Assembly (NCBI GenBank): GCA_943325515.2
Contig: CALPPS020000031.1
Location: forward strand, 1-24,951
Source: Flavobacterium psychrophilum
GTDB taxonomy: Bacteria; Bacteroidota; Bacteroidia; Flavobacteriales; Flavobacteriaceae
Length of the DNA: 24,951 nt
Reading direction: 5' to 3'
The position numbers and the translations under genes are program-made. Positions 14,771-22,916 of this stretch are shown here, piece after piece (position 1 is the stretch's first letter; each line of letters begins with the position of its first letter). The notes below the pieces were generated by a model, which saw nothing but the letters and a program-made list of their open reading frames with translations, did no database searches and was not told the origin of the DNA.

Positions 14771-15321
14771 TAGTTAACGTTTTTAAGTTGAGCGTTCTTA
14801 ATAGCCATTTCTAGTGGCATAACTAATTTATCTTTTCCGAAAATGAAATCTTCACGATCGTAGTTAGAAGGAACTAATTCTTTAGAAAGCGTTAAATATA
14901 TTGCATCTTTTGGACAAGCTTCTTCACACAAACCACAGAAAATACAACGCAACATGTTGATTTCATAAATTTCCGCATATTTTTCTTCACGGTATAAATG
15001 TTCTTCGCCTTTTTGACGCTCTGCAGCTTTCATAGTAATGGCTTCCGCAGGACAAGATAAGGCACACAATCCACAAGCGGTACAGTTTTCACGTCCTAGT
15101 TCATCACGTTTCAACATGTGTTGTCCACGATAAACAGGACTGAATTCTCTAACTTGTTCAGGATATTGTATAGTTGCTTTTTTTCTAAAAAAGTGTCTGA
15201 TGGTAATCCATAATCCTTTTAAAATGGTAATCAGGTACATTCTTTCTAAAAAAGTCATTTCCTTATTGGAAACTTGTTTTTTGTGACCTGACAATGATAT
15301 ACTTTGTATCGATACTGACAT
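14770..15321 (-). CDS. nuoI: NADH-quinone oxidoreductase subunit I, 2x[4Fe-4S]
   Basis: 183 residues, peripheral-arm protein carrying clusters N6a and N6b. The two ferredoxin motifs are CTACGLCALSCP (Cys80, 83, 86, 90) and CIFCGLCEEACP (Cys126, 129, 132, 136). An N-terminal amphipathic part (LKGLWITIRHFFRKKATIQYP) lies on the membrane. It passes electrons from NuoG to NuoB. It starts 11 nt after nuoH. Confidence 0.97.
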   Translation of the reverse strand: MSVSIQSISLSGHKKQVSNKEMTFLERMYLITILKGLWITIRHFFRKKATIQYPEQVREFSPVYRGQHMLKRDELGRENCTACGLCALSCPAEAITMKAAERQKGEEHLYREEKYAEIYEINMLRCIFCGLCEEACPKDAIYLTLSKELVPSNYDREDFIFGKDKLVMPLEMAIKNAQLKNVN

Positions 15322-15332
15322 AATTTCTTTTC

Positions 15333-16388
15333 CTATTTAAATCCCAAAAAGGTAAAAATTTCACTTCTTAAAATCACAATTCCAGTAATCATAATATTGA
15401 TGATAGAAAGTGGAATTAAAATCTTCCAACCCAAATTCATCAATTGATCATATCTGAAACGTGGTATTGTCCATCTAATCCACATAAAGAAAAAGATGAA
15501 AAAACATAATTTTATAAATAAAGCTCCTATTCCAATAATATTTGCAATATTAACTCCCCAATGTTCCACTGCCCAACCCATTCCAGGATAGTTATAACCA
15601 CCAAAGAATAAAATAGCTATGATGGTTGATGAAATAAACATATTAGCATATTCTGCAAATAAATAAAAACCCATTTTCATGGAAGAATACTCTGTGTGGT
15701 AACCACCAATTAATTCAGACTCACATTCTGCTAAATCGAATGGAGTTCTGTTAGTTTCTGCAAAAGCACAAATTAAGAAGATTAAGAAAGATAAAGGCTG
15801 GTAGAAAGCGTTCCAATGCAAACCATGTTGTTGCGCTGAGATTTCTTTTAAACTCAATGTTCCTGTCATCATCAATAAGGCTATCATCGATAACCCCATG
15901 GCAACTTCATAGGAAACCATTTGTGAAGCAGCACGAACTGCACCCATCAAAGAGAATTTATTATTGGATGCCCAACCACCAATCATAATTCCATAAACTC
16001 CAATAGATACTACTGCAAAAATATAAAGTAACGCACTATCAGTATCAGTTGCTTGTAATTGAACTGTTCTTCCGAAAATTTCTAATTTATCACCCCAAGG
16101 AATTACCGCACTAGTCATTAAGGCCGCACTCATCGCAATTGCTGGTCCTAAAAAGAACAAAAATTTATTTTTGGTATTGGGTTCAAATTCTTCTTTGGCA
16201 AATAATTTCATTCCATCAGCAAGCGGTTGCAATAAACCACCCCAGCCGGCGCGGTTTGGCCCAACTCTGTCTTGCAGAAAAGCGGCTACTTTACGTTCTG
16301 CCCATGTAGAATACATAGCCATAATCATAGTTACGGCAAAAATAACTACAATGAAAACGCTTTTTTCTATAATAAAAGCACTATCCAT
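15333..16388 (-). CDS. nuoH: NADH-quinone oxidoreductase subunit H
   Basis: 351 residues from ATG 16388, multi-spanning (ND1 homologue), forming the quinone chamber with NuoB and NuoD. Signatures: ERKVAAFLQDRVGPNRAGWGGLLQPLADG near the N-terminus, and the acidic loop FAETNRTPFDLAECESELIGGYHTEYSSM at about residues 206-235. The frame can be extended to a TTG at 16418, but that adds ten residues with no family match and overlaps nuoG by 38 nt. The ATG at 16388 starts MDSAFIIEKS, overlaps nuoG by only 8 nt, and is preferred. Confidence 0.95.
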   Translation of the reverse strand: MDSAFIIEKSVFIVVIFAVTMIMAMYSTWAERKVAAFLQDRVGPNRAGWGGLLQPLADGMKLFAKEEFEPNTKNKFLFFLGPAIAMSAALMTSAVIPWGDKLEIFGRTVQLQATDTDSALLYIFAVVSIGVYGIMIGGWASNNKFSLMGAVRAASQMVSYEVAMGLSMIALLMMTGTLSLKEISAQQHGLHWNAFYQPLSFLIFLICAFAETNRTPFDLAECESELIGGYHTEYSSMKMGFYLFAEYANMFISSTIIAILFFGGYNYPGMGWAVEHWGVNIANIIGIGALFIKLCFFIFFFMWIRWTIPRFRYDQLMNLGWKILIPLSIINIMITGIVILRSEIFTFLGFK

Positions 16389-17430
16389 TTTTCTTAGTAT
16401 TGATTGGGTTACCGTCAATTTTTTCGTTGTAATCTATCTCAGCCATACTGATTTTTTTACGATCGATATCTCTACCTTGAAGTATTCCTTTTTCAGTATT
16501 AATAACTACAGTATCTCTTTTGCCGTAGTATTTCCCTTGATTAATAACCGACTCTTTTTCAAATTTTCTTGGCCCCTCAATTACCCAGTCTGAAACGTCT
16601 TTTTTGTCAAAACGACAAGTGTTACAGATGAATTCTTCCACTTCATGGTACTCGTCTTTGCGAGCAGTAATTCTTTGAATTTCGTTACCAAACATCCAAA
16701 GTGTTGTTTTACCGCAACATTTGTCACAATCTCTATGGGCATTGAAAGGTTTGTTAAACCAAACTCTCGATTTGAAGCGGAAAGTCTTATCAGTTAAAGC
16801 GCCAACTGGGCAAACGTCAATCATATTTCCAGAGAATTCATTATCAATTGCAGCTGAAACACAAGTCGAAATTTGTGAATGATCTCCACGATTCAAAACC
16901 CCGTGAACTCTTCCGTCTGTTAATTGGTCTGCAACTTCCACACAACGTTGGCAAACAATGCAACGGTTCATATGCAATTGAATTTTATCGCCAATATTTT
17001 CAGGTTCAAAAGTTCGTTTTTCTTCTATGAAACGTTGTTGTAATTTTCCGTGTTCAAAACTTAAATTCTGTAAATCACATTCGCCTGCTTGGTCACAAAC
17101 CGGACAATCTAAAGGGTGATTTATCAAAAGAAATTCAGTCACAGCATTTCTTGCGTCGCGAACGCGTTCAGAAGATTTGCTGGCAACTTCCATTCCTTCC
17201 TGACAACCTGTTACACAAGATGCCATTAATTTTGGCATTGGTCTTGGATCGGCTTCGCTTCCTTTGGTAACATCCACTAAACAGCAGCGGCATTTGCCTC
17301 CGGTTCCTTTTAGTTTAGAATAATAACACATGGCTGGCGGAACAGATTCTCCCCCAATCATACGAGCTGCCTGCAGGATAGTTGTTCCCGGCGCTACTTC
17401 AATTTCTTGACCGTCTATAGTTACTTTCAT
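16381..17430 (-). CDS. nuoG: short NuoG: 2Fe-2S/4Fe-4S subunit lacking most of the molybdopterin-like domain
   Basis: 349 residues, against about 900 in E. coli. The N-terminal iron-sulfur part is complete. N1b uses Cys35, 47, 50 and 72; N5 uses His105, Cys109, 112, 118 (HPLDCPVCDQAGEC); N4 uses Cys157, 160, 163 with Cys207 in CPVGAL. Then follows the beginning of the domain that carries N7 in other species (DCDKCCGKTTLW and FICNTCRF), but the third N7 cysteine is not at the usual place: Cys235, 238, 239, 269 and 272 are present instead. The large C-terminal oxidoreductase-like domain is absent. As far as I recall, short NuoG is usual in Flavobacteriia, so this is probably the intact native form and not a truncation. 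It transfers electrons from NuoF to NuoI. An 86-nt repeat gap separates it from nuoF. Confidence 0.93.
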   Translation of the reverse strand: MKVTIDGQEIEVAPGTTILQAARMIGGESVPPAMCYYSKLKGTGGKCRCCLVDVTKGSEADPRPMPKLMASCVTGCQEGMEVASKSSERVRDARNAVTEFLLINHPLDCPVCDQAGECDLQNLSFEHGKLQQRFIEEKRTFEPENIGDKIQLHMNRCIVCQRCVEVADQLTDGRVHGVLNRGDHSQISTCVSAAIDNEFSGNMIDVCPVGALTDKTFRFKSRVWFNKPFNAHRDCDKCCGKTTLWMFGNEIQRITARKDEYHEVEEFICNTCRFDKKDVSDWVIEGPRKFEKESVINQGKYYGKRDTVVINTEKGILQGRDIDRKKISMAEIDYNEKIDGNPINTKKNG

Positions 17431-17446
17431 TTATTTTGGTCTTAAT

Positions 17447-17520
17447 GTCGAAAGTCGAAAGTCGAAAGAATTTAGATTCAGTGACTTTATGACTTTATGA
17501 CTTTTTAACTTTTGACTTAT
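17447..17520. repeat. heptad-dyad element between nuoF and nuoG
   Basis: Three perfect GTCGAAA heptads at 17447-17467, then, after about 15 nt, GACTTTAT-type units at 17483-17520 in inverted sense (AAAGTC cores opposite GACTTT cores). The right array contains the nuoF stop codon (17519-17517). Confidence 0.88.
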
Positions 17521-18884
17521 ATTTCTTGCTTTGCTACTAAATGCTTTACTTTTTCAAAAGGTTCAGCGACAAAGTGATCTCTATTTTTTATTTTTTCTGG
17601 GAAACGAATGTGGTATTCAAACTCATCTCTGAAGTGACGAATGGCTGCTGCCACTGGCCATGAAGCTGCATCTCCCAATGGACAAATCGTGTTTCCTTCA
17701 ATTTTTGATTGAATACTCCACAACAATTCGATGTCTTCTTCACGTCCTTGTCCGTTTTCAATTCGGTGTAATACCTTTTCTAACCATCCAGTTCCTTCTC
17801 GACACGGAGTACATTGTCCGCAACTTTCATGGTGATAAAACCGTGCAAAATTCCAAGTGTTTCTAACGATACAAGCTCTGTCATCATAAACAATAAATCC
17901 GCCTGAACCTAACATGGAACCTGTTGCGAATCCGCCATCTGAAAGGCTTTCATAACTCATTAATCGATCTTCACCAGCGGCAGTTTTGTAAATTAGATTA
18001 GCGGGTAAAATCGGCACTGAGCTTCCTCCTGGAACTAATGCTTTCAATGGTCTGTCGGTTTGCATTCCGCCACAATATTCCTCCGAATTCATAAATTCGT
18101 ATACTGATAATCCCAAATCAATTTCAAATACGCCTTGGTTTTTGATGTTTCCAGAAGCTGAAATCAATTTTGTTCCAGTGGAACGTCCAATTCCAATTCC
18201 GGCATAATCAGCACCTGAATTATTTACAATCCAAGGCACAGCAGCAATAGTCTCTACATTATTTACAACAGTAGGATTGGCCCAAAGACCTGAAACAGCT
18301 GGGAATGGTGGTTTAATCCTAGGATTCCCGCGCTTTCCTTCTAAGCTCTCGATCAAAGCAGTTTCTTCTCCACAGATGTAAGCTCCAGCTCCAATTTGAA
18401 CGTATAATTCTAAATCGTAACCTGACCCTAGTATATTTTTACCCAACCAACCGGCAGCTTTTGCTTCGGCGATGGCTCTTTCTAAAATTTTGTAAACCCA
18501 CATGTATTCTCCACGAATGTAGATGTAGGAAAGGTTGGCTCCCAAAGCATAACTCGATGTAATCATTCCTTCTATTAAAAGATGAGGTATATATTCCATC
18601 AAGTAACGGTCTTTAAAAGTTCCCGGTTCCGATTCATCGGCGTTACAAACCAAATGTCTTGGTTTTCCTGATTTTTTGTCGATAAAACTCCATTTCATCC
18701 CTGCTGGAAATCCGGCACCACCACGACCACGTAAGCCTGAAGTTTTTACTTCTTCAACCACTTCATCTGGGGTCATTTTTTTTAGTGCTTTTTCCACAGA
18801 AGCATAACCGCCTTCCATGCGATATACTTCATAGGTTTTAATTCCTGGAACGTTTATTTTGTCTAATAATATTTTTCTTCCCAT
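17517..18884 (-). CDS. nuoF: NADH-quinone oxidoreductase subunit F (NADH/FMN site)
   Basis: 455 residues. The FMN/NADH glycine-rich loop is GLRGRGGAGFPAGMKW (residues 50-65), then NADESEPGTFKDR (81-93) and the GAGAYICGEETALIESLEG segment (165-183). N3 is bound by Cys355, 358, 361 (SCGQCTPCREGTG) and Cys401 (NTICPLGD). It oxidises NADH and feeds electrons into the cluster chain. It starts 4 nt after nuoE. Its stop codon lies within a heptad array. Confidence 0.98.
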   Translation of the reverse strand: MGRKILLDKINVPGIKTYEVYRMEGGYASVEKALKKMTPDEVVEEVKTSGLRGRGGAGFPAGMKWSFIDKKSGKPRHLVCNADESEPGTFKDRYLMEYIPHLLIEGMITSSYALGANLSYIYIRGEYMWVYKILERAIAEAKAAGWLGKNILGSGYDLELYVQIGAGAYICGEETALIESLEGKRGNPRIKPPFPAVSGLWANPTVVNNVETIAAVPWIVNNSGADYAGIGIGRSTGTKLISASGNIKNQGVFEIDLGLSVYEFMNSEEYCGGMQTDRPLKALVPGGSSVPILPANLIYKTAAGEDRLMSYESLSDGGFATGSMLGSGGFIVYDDRACIVRNTWNFARFYHHESCGQCTPCREGTGWLEKVLHRIENGQGREEDIELLWSIQSKIEGNTICPLGDAASWPVAAAIRHFRDEFEYHIRFPEKIKNRDHFVAEPFEKVKHLVAKQEI

Positions 18885-18888
18885 GATA

Positions 18889-19419
18889 TTATTTATCGTG
18901 TAAAGTGATTTTTCCTTCTTTACAATCAGCGATTAGCTGGTCAATTTTTTCTTCAGTTAAATGTTCTTGGTAGAAATCACCTAACTGCATCATTGGTGCA
19001 TAACCACAAGCACCAAGGCATTCAACGCCACGCACTTCGAAAAGTCCGTCAGCGGTTGGCTCTCCAACTTTTACACCTAATTTAGTACACGTATAATCCA
19101 TCAAATTTTCTACGCCGTTTAAACAACAGGCAGAGGTTTGGCAGAATTCGAACATGTATTTCCCTATTGGTCTTTGATTGTACATTGTATAAAAAGTTAC
19201 TACTTCATATACTTCAATAGCTTGTATTTCTAAAATCTCAGCTACTTTATTTTGCAATTCTATACTCAACCAATTGTCATGAGCATCTTGAACCTCATGT
19301 AAAACAGGTAATAAAGCTGATTTTCTTTTATCGGCAGGATAATGACTGATCAACTCATTGATGCGTGCCATCAAGGGTTCAGTAATGTTTATCTCTTGTT
19401 TGATAGGTGATCTTTCCAT
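18889..19419 (-). CDS. nuoE: NADH-quinone oxidoreductase subunit E
   Basis: 176 residues, thioredoxin-like fold carrying the 2Fe-2S cluster N1a. Ligands are Cys93 and Cys98 (FCQTSAC) and Cys134 and Cys138 (CLGAC). The helical N-terminus has the family pattern RKSALLPVLHEVQ...G/N-W-L and VVTFYTMYNQ(R/K)P. It works with NuoF in the NADH dehydrogenase tip. A 96-nt repeat gap separates it from nuoD. Confidence 0.97.
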   Translation of the reverse strand: MERSPIKQEINITEPLMARINELISHYPADKRKSALLPVLHEVQDAHDNWLSIELQNKVAEILEIQAIEVYEVVTFYTMYNQRPIGKYMFEFCQTSACCLNGVENLMDYTCTKLGVKVGEPTADGLFEVRGVECLGACGYAPMMQLGDFYQEHLTEEKIDQLIADCKEGKITLHDK

Positions 19420-19425
19420 TTTTTT

Positions 19426-19516
19426 GATTGTATAATGTATATTGTATAGTGATTTACGGATTCTTACATTACACTTTTTTCATTATACTTTTTTTCATTA
19501 TACATTATACATTAAC
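19426..19516. repeat. heptad-dyad element between nuoD and nuoE
   Basis: TATAATG-type heptads at 19431-19451 (TATAATG, TATATTG, TATAGTG) face inverted CATTATA-type units at 19467-19473, 19481-19487, 19496-19502, 19503-19509 and 19510-19516. The last unit shares one base with the nuoD stop codon (19518-19516). Confidence 0.85.
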
Positions 19517-20754
19517 TAGGCGTCTAATTCACCTGCAATTACATTTAAACTTGATAAAATAACAATAGCATCAGAAAGCATAGCACCTTTTATCATTTCT
19601 GGATAAGCTTGATAATAGATGTAACAAGGTCTTCTGAATTTTAATCTATAGGGTGTTCTGCTTCCGTCTGTAGTTAAATAGAATCCTAATTCTCCATTTC
19701 CGCCTTCTACAGCATGATAAATTTCATCTACAGGAACTGGTACTTCACCCATCACAATTTTGAAGTGATAGATTAAGCTTTCCATATTGGTATATACATC
19801 TTCTTTTGGAGGCAAATAATAATCGGGAACATCAGAGTGAATTGGTCCTTCTGGTAATTTTGCTAATGCTTGTTTGATGATGCTAATACTTTCCCATACT
19901 TCGGCATTTCGCACACAAAAACGGTCATAGGTATCACCTGATTTTCCAACAGGAACTTCAAATTCAAAATCTTCGTAAGAAGAATAAGGAGCCGCTTTAC
20001 GAACATCATAATCAATTCCAGCCGCACGTAAATTGGGACCTGTAAATCCATAAGCCATGGCTTTTTCAGCAGTTATTCCGCCTACGTTTACAGTTCTATC
20101 TATAAAAATTCTATTTCTTTCAAAAAGGTTTTCAAATTCTTTCCAAGCGATTGGAAATTCTTCTAAGAAAACATTTAATTTTTTGAAAGCTTCCTCAGAC
20201 CATTCTCTTTCGAAACCACCAATTCTTCCCATATTGGTTGTCAAACGAGCACCACATATTTCTTCATAAATCTCATAAACTTTTTCACGTAACTGAAACA
20301 CATATAAGAAACCAGTATAAGCACCAGTATCAACTCCTAAAATAGAATTGCAAATTAAATGATCTGTAATTCTTGCTAATTCCATCACGATAACTCTTAA
20401 ATATTGAGCTCTTTTAGGCACTTCAATATTTAATAGTTTTTCTACAGTCATCCACCAAGCCATGTTATTGATAGGAGATGAACAATAATTCATTCGGTCT
20501 GTCAAAACATTTACTTGGTAAAAAGGACGGTTTTCTGCAATTTTTTCAAAAGCACGATGAATATAGCCTATAGTTGGCTCAGCATCCAATATTCTTTCTC
20601 CATCCATCAATAGAATATTTTGGAAAATACCATGAGTTGCTGGATGTGTTGGGCCTAAATTTAAGATAGAAAATTCACTTCCGTCTTCATTTCGGCTTTG
20701 TTCTATTATTCTAGCATATCGATGCTCTGGTGGTAATAATAAATCTGGTATCAT
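19516..20754 (-). CDS. nuoD: NADH-quinone oxidoreductase subunit D (49 kDa)
   Basis: 412 residues, not fused to NuoC. It opens with the family motif LNLGPTHPATHGIFQNILLMDGE, whose histidines face the quinone pocket, then IGYIHRAFEK, TDRMNYCSSPINNMAW, and GRIGGFERE. Near the C-terminus VEGGNGELGFYL and PYRLKFRRPCYIY match the hydrogenase-large-subunit fold without its Ni-binding cysteines. It forms the quinone site with NuoB. A 95-nt repeat gap separates it from nuoC. Confidence 0.98.
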   Translation of the reverse strand: MIPDLLLPPEHRYARIIEQSRNEDGSEFSILNLGPTHPATHGIFQNILLMDGERILDAEPTIGYIHRAFEKIAENRPFYQVNVLTDRMNYCSSPINNMAWWMTVEKLLNIEVPKRAQYLRVIVMELARITDHLICNSILGVDTGAYTGFLYVFQLREKVYEIYEEICGARLTTNMGRIGGFEREWSEEAFKKLNVFLEEFPIAWKEFENLFERNRIFIDRTVNVGGITAEKAMAYGFTGPNLRAAGIDYDVRKAAPYSSYEDFEFEVPVGKSGDTYDRFCVRNAEVWESISIIKQALAKLPEGPIHSDVPDYYLPPKEDVYTNMESLIYHFKIVMGEVPVPVDEIYHAVEGGNGELGFYLTTDGSRTPYRLKFRRPCYIYYQAYPEMIKGAMLSDAIVILSSLNVIAGELDA

Positions 20755-20763
20755 TAATTAAAA

Positions 20764-20854
20764 ATTGATAATTGATAATTGATAATTTTCAATTAACTAT
20801 TAATTTAGTTCTTTTATATATTTTATAATTTCCAATTATTCATTGTTAATTATC
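20764..20854. repeat. heptad-dyad element between nuoC and nuoD
   Basis: Three perfect ATTGATA heptads at 20764-20784. Opposite, at about 20822-20854, four degenerate inverted units (GATAATT, AACAATG, AATAATT, GGAAATT on the transcript strand) match them at four to six of seven positions. The first of these includes the nuoC stop codon (20852-20850). Confidence 0.78.
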
Positions 20855-21368
20855 CATTTACTGATATTCTTCCGAAGAAACGGTCGTCTTTATCGGTTCT
20901 TCCGCTATCTTCCATTGGGAATTCTTTTCGCATCGGATGAGAAACCATTTCGTCCATATTTAAAATTCGCTTTAATTGTGGATGTCCTTTGAAATTGATT
21001 CCAAAAAAATCCCAAGCTTCTCTTTCCATCCAATTTGAACAAAGAAATAAATCAGTAATTGTATCTAATTCTGGGTTTTCAGGCAAATATGTTTTTACTC
21101 GAATTCTCACATTTTCTATCCAATTGTGTAATTGATATACTACTGCAAATTGATGAGAATCATCATTATCAGGGAAGTGTATCCCTGTTAAATCTGTAAG
21201 AAAGTGAAAATTTAAATCTTCTTGTTCTTTCAAAAGGCGAATCACTTCATGAATGGTGTCTGGAGTTGCTTCGAAAGTGAAAATATCTCGTTTCATTTCA
21301 AAATTGAACACATTATTTCCAAAAGTCTGCGATAGTTTATCTTGTATAAAAGCCGTTTCTAAAGCCAT
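20850..21368 (-). CDS. nuoC: NADH-quinone oxidoreductase subunit C (30 kDa)
   Basis: 172 residues. The 30-kDa subunit signature is visible at about residues 110-155: MEREAWDFFGINFKGHPQLKRIL followed by HPMRKEFPMED, which correspond to the family's E-R-E-x-x-D-x-x-G-I-x-F-x-G-H-P and PLRKD(F/Y)P. It links NuoD and NuoB with NuoI in the connecting arm. It is a separate gene, unlike the NuoCD fusion of E. coli. Its start is 1 nt from the nuoB stop. Confidence 0.96.
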   Translation of the reverse strand: MALETAFIQDKLSQTFGNNVFNFEMKRDIFTFEATPDTIHEVIRLLKEQEDLNFHFLTDLTGIHFPDNDDSHQFAVVYQLHNWIENVRIRVKTYLPENPELDTITDLFLCSNWMEREAWDFFGINFKGHPQLKRILNMDEMVSHPMRKEFPMEDSGRTDKDDRFFGRISVNG

Positions 21369-21369
21369 A

Positions 21370-21915
21370 TTATAGGTTATAAGAAGCTAATAATTCTTTA
21401 TATTCTGGTGAGTTCCTTCTACGAACTGATTCGTTTCTCACTAATTCTTGTAATCTCATTACGCCATCAACAATTTGTTCAGGTCTTGGTGGACACCCAG
21501 AAACATAAACATCAACTGGAATTACTTTGTCAATTCCTTGTAAAACAGAGTAGGTATCAAATATACCTCCTGAAGAAGCGCATGCGCCAACAGCAATTAC
21601 CCAACGAGGTTCTGACATTTGTTCGTATACTTGACGTAATATTGGGGCCATCTTTTTAGAAATAGTTCCCATTACCATCAACATATCAGCTTGGCGAGGA
21701 GAAAAACTAACTCTTTCTGAACCGAAACGTGCTAAATCATAGTGGGAAGCCATCGTTGCCATAAATTCAATTCCACAGCAAGAAGTGGCAAAAGGCAATG
21801 GCCAAAGTGAATTGGCACGCGCCATTCCAACAACATCGTTCAATTTTGTAGCGAAGAAACCTTCACCAACAACTCCTTCTGGTGGAGCAACCATATTTGT
21901 TTTTATTTCACTCAT
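21370..21915 (-). CDS. nuoB: NADH-quinone oxidoreductase subunit B (N2 cluster)
   Basis: 181 residues. It holds the terminal 4Fe-4S cluster N2, which reduces quinone: the tandem Cys46-Cys47 in ATSCCGIEFMA, Cys112 in VGACASSGG, and Cys141 in VSGCPPRPE. The SFSPRQADMLMVMGT stretch is also a family hallmark. It starts 13 nt after nuoA. Confidence 0.98.
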   Translation of the reverse strand: MSEIKTNMVAPPEGVVGEGFFATKLNDVVGMARANSLWPLPFATSCCGIEFMATMASHYDLARFGSERVSFSPRQADMLMVMGTISKKMAPILRQVYEQMSEPRWVIAVGACASSGGIFDTYSVLQGIDKVIPVDVYVSGCPPRPEQIVDGVMRLQELVRNESVRRRNSPEYKELLASYNL

Positions 21916-21928
21916 AGCAATTTTATTT

Positions 21929-22294
21929 TTATTCCCACTCTAAAGCTTTCTTCTTTATTATATAGAAGAAACCAACTAATAGTAATAACATAAATATAAC
22001 CATTTTAATCATGCCTTCCATTCCAAGCGCTTTGAAATTGATAGCCCAAGGATAAAGGAAAATTACCTCTACGTCAAAAAGAACGAAAAGAATAGCGACC
22101 AAGAAATATTTTACAGAAAAAGGTATTCTAGCGTTTCCGACTGATTCGATACCACATTCGAAGTTTTTGTCTTTGTTTTTGGAGTGTCTTTTTGGACCTA
22201 AAAAGCTAGAGCCAACTATGGTTAAGATCACAAATCCTAACGCTAAACCTGCTTGCATCAGTATTGGTAAATAATCTAATTGATTAGATTGCAT
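21929..22294 (-). CDS. nuoA: NADH-quinone oxidoreductase subunit A
   Basis: 121 residues from ATG 22294, three membrane helices (ND3 homologue). The conserved loop KNFECGIESVGNARIPFSVKYFLVAILFVLFDVEVIFLYPWA, with its quinone-pocket cysteine, is complete. A longer frame begins at ATG 22339, but that codon lies upstream of the promoter -7 box (22336-22329), so it cannot be on the transcript from that promoter. The start at 22294 also gives the usual family N-terminus. It is the first gene of the operon. Confidence 0.95.
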   Translation of the reverse strand: MQSNQLDYLPILMQAGLALGFVILTIVGSSFLGPKRHSKNKDKNFECGIESVGNARIPFSVKYFLVAILFVLFDVEVIFLYPWAINFKALGMEGMIKMVIFMLLLLVGFFYIIKKKALEWE

Positions 22295-22328
22295 AAGGAA
22301 CAAAATTAGAAGTAATTTAAAATATGCA

Positions 22329-22359
22329 CAAATATACATCGCATTATTTAATTCGCAAA
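22329..22359 (-). promoter_or_regulatory. nuo operon promoter
   Basis: On the - strand TTTG (22359-22356), a 19-nt spacer, and TATATTTG (22336-22329): an exact match to the Bacteroidota housekeeping consensus TTTG-N19-TAnnTTTG. The predicted leader before nuoA is about 27 nt. Confidence 0.88.
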
Positions 22360-22433
22360 AATCAAAGGCTAAACGTTTGTTATTTACTTCTTAAAAAACA
22401 TTATTTAAATTCATTATAAATAATAATTAATCT

Positions 22434-22465
22434 AAAAAAAACGCTCCAATTTATTGGAGCGTTTT
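22434..22465 (-). terminator. terminator of the cold-shock gene
   Basis: CGCTCCAAT and ATTGGAGCG form a near-perfect stem with a very short loop, extended by AAAA/TTTT. On the - strand it is followed by a run of eight T. It separates cspA from the nuo promoter. Confidence 0.9.
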
Positions 22466-22497
22466 GCTAATCTTAGGTAATCAAAAAATAATATATA

Positions 22498-22698
22498 TTA
22501 GTCTTCGATAGCTACTACTTGAGCTGCTACTTTACCTTTTCTACCTTCTTCTTCTTCGTAAGATACTTTGTCTCCTTCTGCTAAATTTTCAGTTTTAACT
22601 CCGGTAGCATGAACGAAAATGTCTTTTCCTGTTTCATCATCTGTGATGAAACCATAACCTTTAGACTCGTTGAAAAATTTTACTGTTCCTGTGCGCAT
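22498..22698 (-). CDS. cspA: cold-shock domain protein
   Basis: 66 residues, a single cold-shock domain, the usual CspA length. RNP1 is KGYGFI at about residues 13-18 and RNP2 is DIFVH at about 25-29, both with the aromatic RNA-binding residues. It should bind single-stranded RNA/DNA and melt secondary structure. The predicted leader is only ~22 nt, so the long cold-sensing 5' UTR of E. coli cspA is not present. Which paralogue of the family it is cannot be told from sequence. Confidence 0.95.
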   Translation of the reverse strand: MRTGTVKFFNESKGYGFITDDETGKDIFVHATGVKTENLAEGDKVSYEEEEGRKGKVAAQVVAIED

Positions 22699-22726
22699 TT
22701 TTATTGTAAAAATAATTAATAATGGT

Positions 22727-22756
22727 CAAAGATATATTTTATTGCGACATAACAAA
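22727..22756 (-). promoter_or_regulatory. promoter of the cold-shock gene
   Basis: On the - strand TTTG (22756-22753), an 18-nt spacer, then TATCTTTG (22734-22727), one base short of the consensus spacing. Confidence 0.75.
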
Positions 22757-22851
22757 CAAAAAGTAATTAAAAAAGTAAAAAAAAATCTTATTTTTAAATT
22801 ATAATTAAATGATTTTCAGTTAAATATTAGAATTATTCTAAAAAATTAAAT

Positions 22852-22902
22852 AAAAAAGCAACTAATCATTAATTTTCAAATAGCTGTTTTCTAGATAGTT
22901 GC
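22852..22902 (-). terminator. probable terminator of aspS
   Basis: GCAACTA (22902-22896 on the - strand) and TAGTTGC (22864-22858) form a 7-bp stem with a ~31-nt loop, followed by TTTTTT. Confidence 0.5.
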
Positions 22903-22916
22903 GAATTTGATATTTA

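Larger units (their letters stand above)
22699..22916. other. intergenic region between aspS and cspA
   Basis: 218 nt, very A/T-rich. It holds the cspA promoter at its left end and a hairpin past aspS at its right end; nothing else is visible. Confidence 0.6.

Noticed and set aside
16388..16418. TTG start at 16418 for nuoH
   Set aside because: The ten additional residues have no family match, and the ATG at 16388 gives the expected N-terminus with a small overlap.
17447..17520. CRISPR array as an explanation for the tandem repeats in the nuo gaps
   Set aside because: The units are only 7-8 nt, directly adjacent without spacers, and no cas genes are present.
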